Shown here piece after piece: positions 25,160 to 34,721 of a stretch of DNA of 64,000 bases (position 1 is its first letter; the number at the start of each line of letters is the position of its first letter). Both the position numbers and the translations under genes were made by a program. This DNA is from Niebla homalea (Eukaryota; Ascomycota; Lecanoromycetes; Lecanorales; Ramalinaceae). The stretch spans positions 434,001-498,000 of the forward strand of contig JAHGAU010000037.1 of the NCBI GenBank assembly GCA_019925105.1, in the 5' to 3' direction. The notes below the pieces were generated by a model. It was not told the origin of the DNA, ran no database searches, and saw only the letters and a program-made list of their open reading frames with translations.

Positions 25160-25294
25160 ATGGCGACGAACAAAGGGACCCCAGAGGTCCAAAACGATAC
25201 GTATACGTATAGCTTTCATAATCGTAAAGAAAGTATATTAAGTGCGATAAATAGAAGTAACGTGGTGGTTAAGAATAAAGTGGTAAATAAATAA
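25160..25294 (+). pseudogene. LINE C ORF1, 5' remnant
   Basis: Open for 44 codons (MATNKGTPEVQNDTYTYSF...) and then TAA. The NK form of the leader defines a subfamily shared with copies B and F. Only 9 bp separate the ATG from the probable target duplication, so the element has practically no 5' untranslated region of its own. Confidence 0.78.
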
Positions 25295-26539
25295 ATAATT
25301 TATATTAATAGAAACGGCTATAACGTATATAAATAATATAATAATAATAAGCCGGATAATGCTTAAAATAAATAAGGGAATTAAGGTCAATAAAATACGT
25401 ATATTAAAGCGCGTAAAACGCGTAATAATAATATGGAGATAATAAATAAATAAAGGGATAAAAAGGCCGGTACGGTAATAATAACGAGGGGTATAATTAA
25501 AAGGAAAAGGCAAGAAGACCGCGGTAAAAGTATTATTAAGGATATATAAAAAGGAAATAAGGTTCATAAAAAGGATAAAACCTTAAAAGATTAAAAGTAA
25601 AAAGCGGAGACGGTACGTCGCCCGATAAATAAGGGTAAGAAAACAATAAGGGAGGCAGTAAAAGCCTTAAAAAGACTTTTTACAATAAAGTAAAAGGATA
25701 TTACGTTAAAAACTTAACCGATATTATAAATTAAGCTAAAAAGTATAAAAGACTTTTATATAAAAATAAAAGTAAAATTAAGGGAGGCGGAGCGGTTATA
25801 AGGTTCTTAAAGGCGGTAATAAAAACGTTAATAAAAGGTAAAGACGGCGGCTTAAAGTTAAATATATAAAGTAAAAATATAAAAGCGGTAACCCCTTAAA
25901 TAAAAGAAAGCTAGGTAATAAAAATAATAAAAAGGGTACCCGCGGCAGAAAATAAAGGGATAATAAAGGAAAAGGCGGCTATATTAAAGAAAACGAGGAT
26001 AATAATGGTCTGCCTATTTAATAATAAAAAGAGGAACGTAGCTATAGAAGTAAACTTATTATAGTTAATAAAGGCTTTTAAGGTAATAATAAAACCGTTA
26101 ATAAAATAGATTATTATAATACGTAAACTATAAAGTAAGGATATCCTCCTTAATATAATATCTTTAAAATTAAAAAAAGCTTAAAAAGGTTTAAGGCTTA
26201 AATTAATAAAGGAAAGTATAAATTAATTAAGGTTTTAAGGTAATCGTTTACCATTATAATAAATAAGATATACTTATTACGTTTTATAAAAGCTAAAAAA
26301 GAAATTACGTTAAGGAATATAGAAAGGAAAAATACGGTTTTTTACTTAGGGTTTAAAATCGTTAATTATAGGCTTCCTCCGGTAACGAAAAAACCTAATT
26401 CTTTAAAACATCTAAAGAAATACTTTACCGTTATATTAAGTATAACGTTAATAAAAATATATAATAATATTTTAAATAAAAAGATTATTAAAAAGGGATT
26501 TCTTAAGTTAACTTAATTATAGGATAAGGCGGCGGATAT

Positions 26540-26660
26540 TTATTAATATTTTAAGTATTAAAGTTATAGATATATTATTATAAAATATATAGTTTACGTT
26601 AAGGGCTATAATACCTATAAGTTTATAAAGTTAGTAATTAAGGGGCTTATAAAGGGTAAA
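26540..26660 (+). pseudogene. LINE C ORF1 zinc-knuckle region
   Basis: After reversing RIP (TAY read as former TGY or CAY), the frame reads as CFKCQxYxHI followed by a second knuckle. In copy G the same place reads CX2CX4HX4C and then C-AV-C-xKG-H-NTYK-C. ORF1 of Tad/I-type LINEs is a nucleic-acid-binding gag-like protein with such knuckles. This is inference from degraded codons. Confidence 0.55.
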
Positions 26661-28185
26661 CTTAAATATACTACGTATAATAAAGAGGGATACCCAGTAT
26701 AGGATTTTAAGTATATAGTAAAATTAAGGAGATTAAATATAAGGAGACCCGGATAGCTGTGAAAATCCAACGGTATAATATATACGAAATTAATTTAATA
26801 GGTTAATTAAAGACAGTTTTAAAATATAAGCTTAATTATCTAGATAATAAAGGGTAGATAACGGTAATAAATAAATTAAAAAAAAAGGAAGCTCTTTACG
26901 ATCCTTACCCGAAAAGCCGGCCGTCTTATATCTTTAATAATAGCCGGGAAAATATTAAGTTAGAAAACGCTTGGCTTTAATAAAAAGTCCGTAACTTAAA
27001 AAAGTATAAGAAAAAAGCTTTTATAAAGGTTAATATATAATATATTAACGCTTTTAAAAGTAATATAATATAATGTCCGTAATAAAAGAATTAAAGTAAT
27101 AATATTAATATTTAAGTTTAAAGAAATTAAGGACGTTAATATTATAATAATATTGGAATTACCGTATAACTTATATATATATTTGATTATTAATTTAAAA
27201 AAGGGGTTTTATTTAACCTTTAAAGGGAATAAAATAACCAGAATATATTTCTTTATAAATAAGCGGCTTAATATAAATAAATAGGATATTACTTATTATA
27301 ATAAAAACCTTTATATACTCCATATTATAAAGGAAGGAGACTTAAAGGGCGACTTTAATATTTATAATATATATAACCCGGTTAATAAGAAAATTTTTTT
27401 ATAATACCGTTATTTAAAGAGGTTTTAATTACTTTAACTAAATATATATTATTTAAAAACTTTAACTTATATTACTATATATAAAATAAAGAAAAACGTA
27501 TAATAAATTACGTTAAATCGGATAATTTATTAATAATTATTACTTAAGTTAATTTTTTATTATTAATATTATAAAATATTATTATAAAAAAAAGTTATAA
27601 GTTTAAAACGATAATTAATTTAGCCTTTAATACGGAAAAGGTTATTAATACGGTTATAATATATAAGTTATAAAAGGACTTAAAGTATAGCTTAGATTAT
27701 ATACCGATATAAATAACCTTAAATTAAACCGTTAATATAACGTTATTATTACCGGTAAAGAAAACGTAAAAAATAATTAAGGAAATAAAGGTTTATATAA
27801 AAATAAAGGAGATAATAATATAATTCACGGACCTCCCTTAATTAAATAATAAAAACCGGAATAATTTCTTTATAAAGTAAATAATAAAAAATATTAAATA
27901 AAATAATTAATAAAATAATTTTAATAATAAAGCCCTCTTAAAGAGTTAAAACCTATTAAAATAAAGGATATATAACCGTAACCGTAAAAATAAAAAAACT
28001 AATTAAATAAGTTTTTAAATATAAAAATTAAAAGATATTTAATTAATTAAGGGTTATTTATAAAAAAAAAAAAAGGAAAGGATTATTAAGAAAATAAAGT
28101 AAATATACTTTTAGTTGACGGTATATAACTTAATAGTTTTACTTATAATATTTAAAAGTTAATAAAGTATAATAAGGAATAAAAT

Positions 28186-28374
28186 ATGAAATTAAAGTTT
28201 ATTTTCAAATTCCCGCCCCTTAAGAAATACGATAATATATTAATTAATATTTTTAACGGTAAGATTAAAACTTTTAAAGGGACATTTTTCCCCTTTTTAT
28301 TAAAAGTTAACTTAAATAATATTAACGGTATTACGTATTTTAACCCGGTATTAATAAATAAAGTCATAATATAA
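28186..28374 (+). pseudogene. LINE C ORF2, open sense segment before the RT
   Basis: A sense-strand stretch of ORF2 still open for 62 codons. It contains TFFPFLLKVNLNNINGITYF, and the frame goes on past the stop into IIIKAIYKLKKNKALRLNKI. The latter corresponds to the AI..LKK.KAPGPDGIPN block at the start of LINE reverse transcriptases. It is therefore true coding debris, but not a gene. The ATG at 28186 is internal and meaningless. Confidence 0.7.
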
Positions 28375-29350
28375 AATATAATAATTAAAGCGATTTATAA
28401 ATTAAAGAAAAATAAAGCTTTAAGATTAAATAAGATTCTTAATAAATTCTTATTAATAATAATATTACCGTTTAAAAAGGTTTTTACTTACCTTTTTTAA
28501 CTATTTTTCATCGTCGGCTATTACTTATATAAGTTTAAAAAGGTAAAAACGATTATCCTTAAGAAGTTTATTAAGCCGGATTATTTTAAAATAAAGTCTT
28601 ATAAACTTATTATATTTTTTCATACGTTGAAAAAAGCCTTAAAAATAAAAATAATAAAGATCCTTAATAATTATACAAAAAATTATATAAAAAATTACGG
28701 ACTTTTTTCCGATTAATAAATAAGAATAAAGAAAAGTTAATTAATAGAAATAGCCCTTAAAGGACTAATTAATAATATATATATAATATAAAATTATAGG
28801 AAGAAATATATTATAAATCTTTTTTCTTTTAATATTATAAGTATTTTCAATAAAATAAATTATTAAAGATTATTATATAACTTAAGGAAAAAGGAGATAT
28901 TACCCTTTTTAATTAAATAAATAAAGAATTTCTTAAACGATTAAGTTACGTTAATTAACCTAAGATAAAAAATAAGCTTAATAAAGTTTACTATAATGGA
29001 GATTCCTTAAAGATCGTTTATTTTTCTTATATTATTCTTATTCTTTAATAATTTATTAATTAAAGAATATATTAAGTTAAAATAAAACGTTTAAATTAAA
29101 AACTTTATCATTAACTTTTACCTTTTAACTTATAATATTTTTATATATATAAACTATTTAAAACTAAAATATATTTATAAAGTCTATTTTCGGTAAACAA
29201 GAACTTACGGGGCTTAATTTATACTATATAAATATAAGTTTATTTATATAATTAAAAGCTTAAAGCTATATAATATAATAATTATAATAAACTTAAGTAA
29301 AATTACGGTAAAGTTAGATATTAATATTAAAATTTTTAACCTTTAAGTAA
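28375..29350 (+). pseudogene. LINE C reverse transcriptase domain (decayed)
   Basis: Successive blocks are readable once stops are ignored: KKNKALRLNKI (28.41 kb), TIILKKFIKPDYFKIKSYK (28.55 kb), a GARK..ETAL-type block (28.73 kb), SAFNKVNYQRLL (28.85 kb), PQGS..SPILFLF-type (29.0 kb) and FVDD..LLTY-type, present as FIINFYLLTYN (29.11 kb). The catalytic Asp pair is lost: the codons now read ATT AAC. Order and spacing are those of a non-LTR reverse transcriptase of Tad type. Confidence 0.7.
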
Positions 29351-30189
29351 AGAAAAAGTTTAATTAAAAGGACTATATATAAAAAATTAACAAGAAAATA
29401 ACTTTATTAAAAAAAGGCCTTATTTATCTTACCGTATTAATATAAAGAATTACGTTATAAAAGGCCCGGATTATTTATTAAACCGTAATAAAGTTAATTA
29501 TAATATATATTATAATTATTTAATATATACTTAAAAGTACTCCGGGATATAGGAAAAAGCCTATTTAAATATTATAGAAAGTCTAAAACTGGTATTTAAA
29601 AATAATTAACGGTACTTATAAAGTAATTTTTATTCCGATATTAAAGTTTAAAGTTTTTATATTATTAATTAAGATCTTATTAAATTAAATAATCATTTAA
29701 GTAAAATTAAAGAAATATATATACTTAATTACGATAATAATAAATAGGCGGATCCGCTAGAATTTTAATAAGTTTTAAGTTAAAAAAAGTAAATTAAAAA
29801 TACTTATCCTTCCTCCTATTAAGATAAAGTAAAAATAAGTTAAGAAAAAAATTAATTTTACCGGTATTCCGGAGGTTAATTTAAGCGTATATAAATTCCT
29901 ATTAAACTTAAGAAAAACCGAAATTAAAAGGATATAAAAAGTAAAAACTATAATAATCGCTTTATAAATTATAATAAAGTAAATTAAGTATTAATAAAAA
30001 TATAAAGACTTTATACCTTAAAGTTATTATTATTTAATTCTTAATAATAAAAAGATTATTAATAAATATTTCCGCCGTTATAACATTATAAGGAAGGGTA
30101 ATAATATATTAATGATTTAAATCCGGACGAATAAGAACAATTAACTTACTTCCTATTTATTATATATATCGGAGGCCGGATAAACGTTA

Positions 30190-30260
30190 AATATAAGTAC
30201 GGATAAAAGAAATAAAAAACCGTATATATCGTTATTTTATATCTTTTATTTATTAAAGTT
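30190..30260 (+). pseudogene. LINE C ORF2 C-terminal zinc motif (decayed)
   Basis: Degraded codons read YKYG..K.KTVYIVILYL, the RIP form of a CxCG...ETV.H..L.C motif that closes ORF2 in Tad- and I-type LINEs. The RNase H domain expected upstream, between RT and this motif, was not verified residue by residue. Confidence 0.45.
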
Positions 30261-30869
30261 AAAGTAAAACTTATAATAAAAATTAATATTTATAATTATT
30301 ATTAAATACTATTTATAAAGTAAAATATATAAGGGGCCGTTAAGTTTATAATATTTATTAAATTATTAACGTAATTTAATTTTCCCGCGGAGATAAATAA
30401 AATCGCCGAAAATCTAATTAATAAACCCCGTTACCGGTTTAAATCCTTAAGATAACGGCGTAAAGGCTATATTTAATAAAAAACTTAAGGATATAATATT
30501 GATATAGCGTAAAAAAAAGGTATAATAATATCGGCGGTGATAATAACGGAGGGGTAAAAGGCATATATATTAATAAAAGTATTTAAAGGTATAACATAAT
30601 ATTAATATTAGGTAAATCGGTAAAGATACAGAAGAGCTATAGGTCCAGGGGTAACCTTTATAATGATATAATCGTGGTATTATGGATTTCCTTAATAAAG
30701 GTAGAACGTAAAAGTTATATAAATTAATCGTTACCCTTTAAATAGCCGTTAATGTTCTTTACTTTAAGGGGTAATAGGTAAAGGTCGGGTAAATACCGTT
30801 TTTTCGCCTTAACGTTATAAGTATCAGGTTTTTACGGTTATTAAGAAGGCCAAAAGGCCGCGTATTAAG

Positions 30870-30930
30870 GAACGCCGGAATTAGCTTAGCTAGATCTGTA
30901 GTATAAATAAATCAATCAATCAATCAATAT
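30870..30930 (+). repeat. LINE 3' signature and (TCAA)n tail
   Basis: AAGGAACGCCGG, AATTAGCTTAGCTAGATC, then a tail of TCAA repeats. The same block, in one orientation or the other, marks nine LINE 3' ends in the window (near 760, 22820, 23205, 34725, 41230, 54965, 55010 and here, with B and I ending outside). It is the likely RT recognition region of the family. Confidence 0.75.
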
Positions 30931-31168
30931 TTATTTAATAAATAAGTGGTAATTAGAAATATCCTATAAATCTATATAAATCTATAGCTTGATATTTTCG
31001 TTATATATATAATATTATAATAATAAAGGTGAATTCTTTATAATATTTTTATAGTTTTTATTATTATTAATTAACGAAAAAGCATAATGGATTATTTATA
31101 ATTAAATTATATAATTAAGTTAAATTCCTTAATATATATAAATAAATAAAAGCCTTCTTAAGACCGTT
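30931..31168 (+). mobile_element. Element Y2 internal, right arm
   Basis: Matches 18297-18539 of Y1. Non-coding. The first 11 bases are the probable second copy of LINE C's target duplication. Confidence 0.6.
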
Positions 31169-31417
31169 AAAAAAGATAAGAAAAGATAAAAGAATAAAAG
31201 TAATAAAATAATAGGTAATAATAAAGTGCTATTAAAGATAAATTATAGCCCCTATATAAGTTCGTAAGGTATAGGTTACTTACTATTATAATCCGTTATA
31301 CGTTTCCTTTTTAAAATATATACAAATCGATTCACCCTTAATCAGCCCTTTTGGTATTTCCATTCCTCCATGCACCCATCCGCAAGTTTGGTATCTTCCA
31401 TGCTCTCCCCCTTTCCA
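31169..31417 (+). repeat. LTR of element Y2 (right)
   Basis: Direct repeat of 24029-24278, ending CTCTCCCCCTTTCCA and followed by the duplication GAGTT. Its last 100 bp are distinctly less RIP-mutated than the left LTR (for example CATGCACCCATCCGCAAG). Confidence 0.72.
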
Positions 31418-33039
31418 GAGTTAAATTATTAACGTATTATTAATTTTTCCTTACAATCCCGTAATAACGGAGGTATTTACGAATAATCTTTGTATTATTT
31501 AAGGTTAAGTATTATTATCCTTAAAAGACTAATTTTTTATCTTTACGTTAACGTTTAATTTATTATAACGTAATTTATAGGATGATTATTTTTATTTTTA
31601 CTTTTATATTTTTTAACTTCCGTTTTCTTTATACAGGGCGTAAACTTATATAAATCTATATTAACTCTTTAAATATAAATTAAATCAACTTTTTTTAAAT
31701 TTATTTCCACTTTATTTTAATAAAAAAAGGTAAGTATTTCGCTTTTAATACTTTTTCTCCGGGGCTTTTTAAGGTTTAATCGGATCCGTTTATTCCCTAT
31801 AGTTATAACCGGGTATATATCTTTCTCAAACCTTATTTAAGCGATAACTTAATTAAAAGATAGTTTAGTTAACGGTATAAAAACCTCGGATTTAAATACC
31901 GGGACGGGGGTTACTTTATAATATTGTTAATCATTTTCAAGTATCGGTTTTAAACCTTTTATAACTATTAAATAAGTTTTTCTTATATTCAAAAGTATTT
32001 TTAAAAATATATTAAATAACCATTACGTATATTATAATCAACTTTATTACCTCTTAATAAACGGTTTTAACCTTTTATAAGGTAATACTTTACGTTATAA
32101 TCGTAAATTATATAAGGCCCCTTTTTTAAGAAATTTTTTTCTTTTAAACCTTTTTTATACAATCCTTTTAATTAAGTTTCCCGTTAACTTAAAGGTTAAA
32201 GATTTTAATATTAACTTCCGGTTTTATTATAACTTTATTTAAATTTACCGTAATTGTTATATCATTAACTTCGGGTTTTTAAATATATAAATAAGTTCAT
32301 ACTTATGAAAAAAATTAAACCTTATATATCCTTATTTACCGTAAATAAGATTTATAACTTTATTTTAATTTTAAATAATTTATATACGTAAAAGTATTAT
32401 AAGTTAGTAAAGAAATATTATTAATAAGTCCTTTAATTTAAAACTTTTTACTTTAATTTAATTAATTCTTTAATTAACGAATTATTAAAAAATAAAAATA
32501 AAAGAAAAAAGACAAATTTTTTTAAGGGATTTTAATTATAATGGGCTTTATTAAGCTGATTATTTATCTTAAATTAATTAACCTTATTTAATTACTTAAA
32601 AAGCTCTTAATTTATTTTATAAAAAAAATAATATCCTTTTTTCCCGTAAGTTATATAGTAATTCTTAGAAATTTATTTTATTAAAAGCTCCTATAATATT
32701 TAAGGGAAAAAAGCTTAGAACGTATTTTTTTCATAAATTTATACTATATATATACCGTTAATTCAACCTTTAAGGGCCGTTTTATTAACTTTTTTCTTTT
32801 TATATTTATTTATTAATCCGGGAGAAGCCCGTATTCTTCCGTATAATCCTTAAGGATTTTTATAAATTAAGATTTTTAAGGCTTTCCTTAAAATATAAAG
32901 GAACACGATTAATTTATAAATTTTTATTTTTAAGTAATCCGGCTTAATTAAACTTTTAAGGATAATTATTTTAATTTCTTTAAATTTATAAAAATAATAA
33001 TTAATTTTAAAGTAAACGTAAAATAAATAAATTAAAACC
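31418..33039 (-). mobile_element. LINE copy E, fragment 2 of 4
   Basis: Begins GAGTTAAATTATTAACG, directly continuing the fragment that stopped at 24028, and runs collinear with A 1590-3215 (C-terminal part of ORF2 into the RT). It ends at AAACC (33035-33039), the target duplication of Gypsy element Z. Confidence 0.82.
33035..33039. repeat. Target duplication of element Z (left)
   Basis: AAACC, repeated exactly at 48622-48626. Confidence 0.8.
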
Positions 33040-33255
33040 TGTTAAAGCGCAAGCCCCTCTGGGGTGGTTGAAATGCAAAGGGTGTATTACGTATAATTAA
33101 AGACACTAAAGTATAAAGGTGTAGGAGTGAAAAGGCTGAAGGCCCTGATATACCCAGTCGGTGACACTCCTAGGTACCGGATTAACCCCGGTCTTGGCCC
33201 GGGGTAAGCCCGGTAAAACCTATTCCTAAGCTATTAACAACCCTGAATCCTGATA
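33040..33255 (-). repeat. LTR of Gypsy element Z (3' LTR, 216 bp)
   Basis: Same length as 48406-48621 and similar throughout. On the + strand it starts TGTTAAAGCG and ends CCTGATA (former CCTGACA), so in element orientation it begins TGTCAGG and ends CTTTAACA, canonical TG...CA. It retains many CpA/TpG and is much less mutated than its partner. Confidence 0.82.
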
Positions 33256-33267
33256 TTACCCCCCCTA
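33256..33267 (-). other. Polypurine tract of element Z
   Basis: On the - strand TAGGGGGGG and then TAA abuts the 3' LTR, the position and composition expected of a plus-strand priming site. Confidence 0.6.
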
Positions 33268-33342
33268 AGAAAGGCTCGCCCTTGAACCTATAAGTACGTT
33301 AAGAGAGAAAAAAAATGGAACTTAAAATTACCCCTCTTAGCC

Positions 33343-33530
33343 GTTACTGATTAACCGGGTAAGTAAAGTAAAGTCCGGTTACCACTTAGCTTACCCGTTA
33401 TTAGCTGGCCGGGTAAGTAATATAAGAGTCATAAATCACCCAATTTACCCGTTAGTAATTGGCCGGGTAAATAATATAAGAATTATAAGGGTAATATCGT
33501 AGCGGTAGCCGGGTAACTAGTGTAAATATA
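33343..33530. repeat. Tandem repeat, about 54 bp unit
   Basis: Units at 33343-33396 and 33397-33450 (54 bp each), 33451-33498 (48 bp) and a partial fourth share a core (GGCCGGGTAAGTAATATAAG) and CTTACCCG-type ends. They lie in the 3' non-coding part of element Z, in its least RIP-mutated stretch. Confidence 0.7.
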
Positions 33531-33597
33531 TAGGGGTAGGATTATAGCGGTAGTCCCCGTAATGGGCCCTGAAACGCGATTTCATCCGGGGGGTTCC

Positions 33598-33628
33598 GGG
33601 GTAAATATCGTTTTTTGTGATTTACCCC
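33598..33628. repeat. Perfect 9 bp hairpin in Z 3' region
   Basis: GGGGTAAAT, a 13 base loop, then ATTTACCCC. The function is unknown; it could be an RNA structure near the element's 3' end. Confidence 0.6.
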
Positions 33629-33803
33629 CTTTTAAAATATTTTTTCAGTTTTCTTATTTTATATATTAAATTCATATTAATAAAGGGGCGTATAATTTAT
33701 ATAAATAAGTAATATTAATAATAATCGCTTTAATAACTTTAAGAAGCTATAAAGCTATTTTAAAGGGCTTTTAAACTTTATAAAAATATAATATACGGCC
33801 TAT

Positions 33804-33808
33804 AATAT
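33804..33808. repeat. Target duplication of 203 bp element (left)
   Basis: AATAT, repeated exactly at 34012-34016. Confidence 0.7.
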
Positions 33809-34011
33809 TGTCAGGGGCTCAGGTAAGGTGGTTCTGAACATGAGTGAATTCTAACTATGTAGGTATAGCGTATAAAGGGATTGCAGACATTATGTAGAGT
33901 GTATAGGACGCTTTACCCAATAAGGTAAAGTGTCCAGAATAAGCGAAACGCTAAGCCCTAAAGCCGCATATACACAGCTGCATGCTATGAGCAAGTGATG
34001 GTTCCCTGATA
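33809..34011. mobile_element. Solo-LTR-like element, 203 bp, not RIP-mutated
   Basis: Begins TGTCAGGGGCTC and ends TTCCCTGATA (short inverted ends TGTCAGGG/CCCTGAYA), flanked by the exact 5 bp duplication AATAT. These are the marks of a solo LTR, although a MITE of similar size would look alike. CpA and TpG are abundant (for example CATATACACAGCTGCATGC), so it was hardly touched by RIP. It sits in the 3' non-coding part of Z. It is not the LTR of Z, X or Y, so the parent element is absent from this window. Confidence 0.7.
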
Positions 34012-34016
34012 AATAT
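34012..34016. repeat. Target duplication of 203 bp element (right)
   Basis: AATAT, partner of 33804-33808. Confidence 0.7.
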
Positions 34017-34104
34017 CGAGTTTTAAGCTTAAAGAAATCGTTATTTAACCTAGATATTTAAGATAACCCTTAAAAGCTATTTAAAATATAACGATATTAA
34101 CTAA

Positions 34105-34340
34105 ATCTCTAAACTATAAGCCGGGTTCCTCCGGGTATTTTTTATAAAAGGCTTTAATTAGTCCTTAAGTATAAAGGAATTCTTTTACGTTAATATAATA
34201 TTAAATATTATCCGGGGGTAAACCTATTTATTTAACTTTATATTATAACTTTTATTTTCAGCCGATACGTTAAGAATTCATAGTTTCCTTAAACTTTTAC
34301 TCCTTAATACCCTTTTTATTTACGATAACGGGTTTAAGGG
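34105..34340 (-). pseudogene. Element Z chromodomain (decayed)
   Basis: With stops read as Q/W, the - strand gives KPVIVNKKGI, then K(F/V)KETMNS..., LQYKVKWIGLPPDN, W(Y)YYxNAKEF and FYKKYPEEPG. These are the strand and helix blocks of a retrotransposon chromodomain (family pattern: EWEVE.ILDSR ... LQYLVKWKGYP.DDxTWEP ... F...YP). Chromodomains at the integrase C-terminus are thought to guide chromoviruses to heterochromatin, which fits the setting. Confidence 0.65.
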
Positions 34341-34708
34341 ATAAATTAATTTATCCCGGTAAAAATAATTTCTCTTTAATCGGGATACGGGTTAAATCGT
34401 TTATATAGAAAATAAAATAAACCCGGAAGGTATTTAAGACGTTTAACTTATAAGAAGAATAATATTATTTAAGGACAATATAAGAATTTAAGTATTTATA
34501 ATTAAGCTTTTTATTAAGTTAATTAATTATTAAATACTTAACAGTTATATAAACTTTATCGTTAATTTTAAATTCTATATTTTTATACCGGTAATTAACT
34601 TATTTAAATGCTTTATTATAACCCTTCATAAGATTAAAGTAAACCGTATTAAGAATTTTTTATATAATTTTATTAATATTAATAACTTCCTTAATTTGAA
34701 GTTATTTA
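34341..34708 (-). mobile_element. Element Z, integrase C-terminal linker
   Basis: Element Z sequence between LINE F and the chromodomain. Degraded reading includes YYSSYKLNVLNTFRVYFIF and HINDLTRIPI-like stretches, typical of the region after the integrase core of Gypsy elements. Confidence 0.5.
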
Positions 34709-34721
34709 TAAGTAATAATAT
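34709..34721. repeat. Target duplication of LINE F (3' side)
   Basis: TAAGTAATAATAT, identical to 40522-40534. Confidence 0.75.

Larger units (their letters stand above)
25151..30930 (+). mobile_element. LINE copy C, Tad-like, full length, RIP-decayed
   Basis: Best copy for reading the family. + strand, about 5.78 kb, inserted in Y2. From 5' to 3': ORF1 start MATNKGTPEVQ at 25160; first zinc knuckle near 26.55 kb; endonuclease region about 27.0-28.0 kb; reverse transcriptase about 28.38-29.35 kb; C-terminal zinc motif near 30.2 kb; conserved 3' segment (CCGGAATTAGCTTAGCTAGA) and (TCAA)n tail at 30911-30927. RT placement rests on reading the degraded frame: KKNKALRLNKILNKF (ancestral KAPGPDGIPN type), ILKKFIKPDYFKIKSYK, a GIPQGS-type block near 29.0 kb and FIINFYLLTYN (FVDD type) near 29.11 kb. 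These motifs and the repeat tail fit the Tad clade. Nothing is translatable now. Confidence 0.88.

Noticed and set aside
25238..25567. 109-codon - strand frame
   Set aside because: Antisense to ORF1 of LINE C, hydrophobic only because of T-rich composition.
30905..30927. Short regular repeats (TCAA/GATT) resembling a CRISPR-like or microsatellite array
   Set aside because: They occur only at LINE 3' ends next to the conserved 3' segment, so they are retrotransposon tails.
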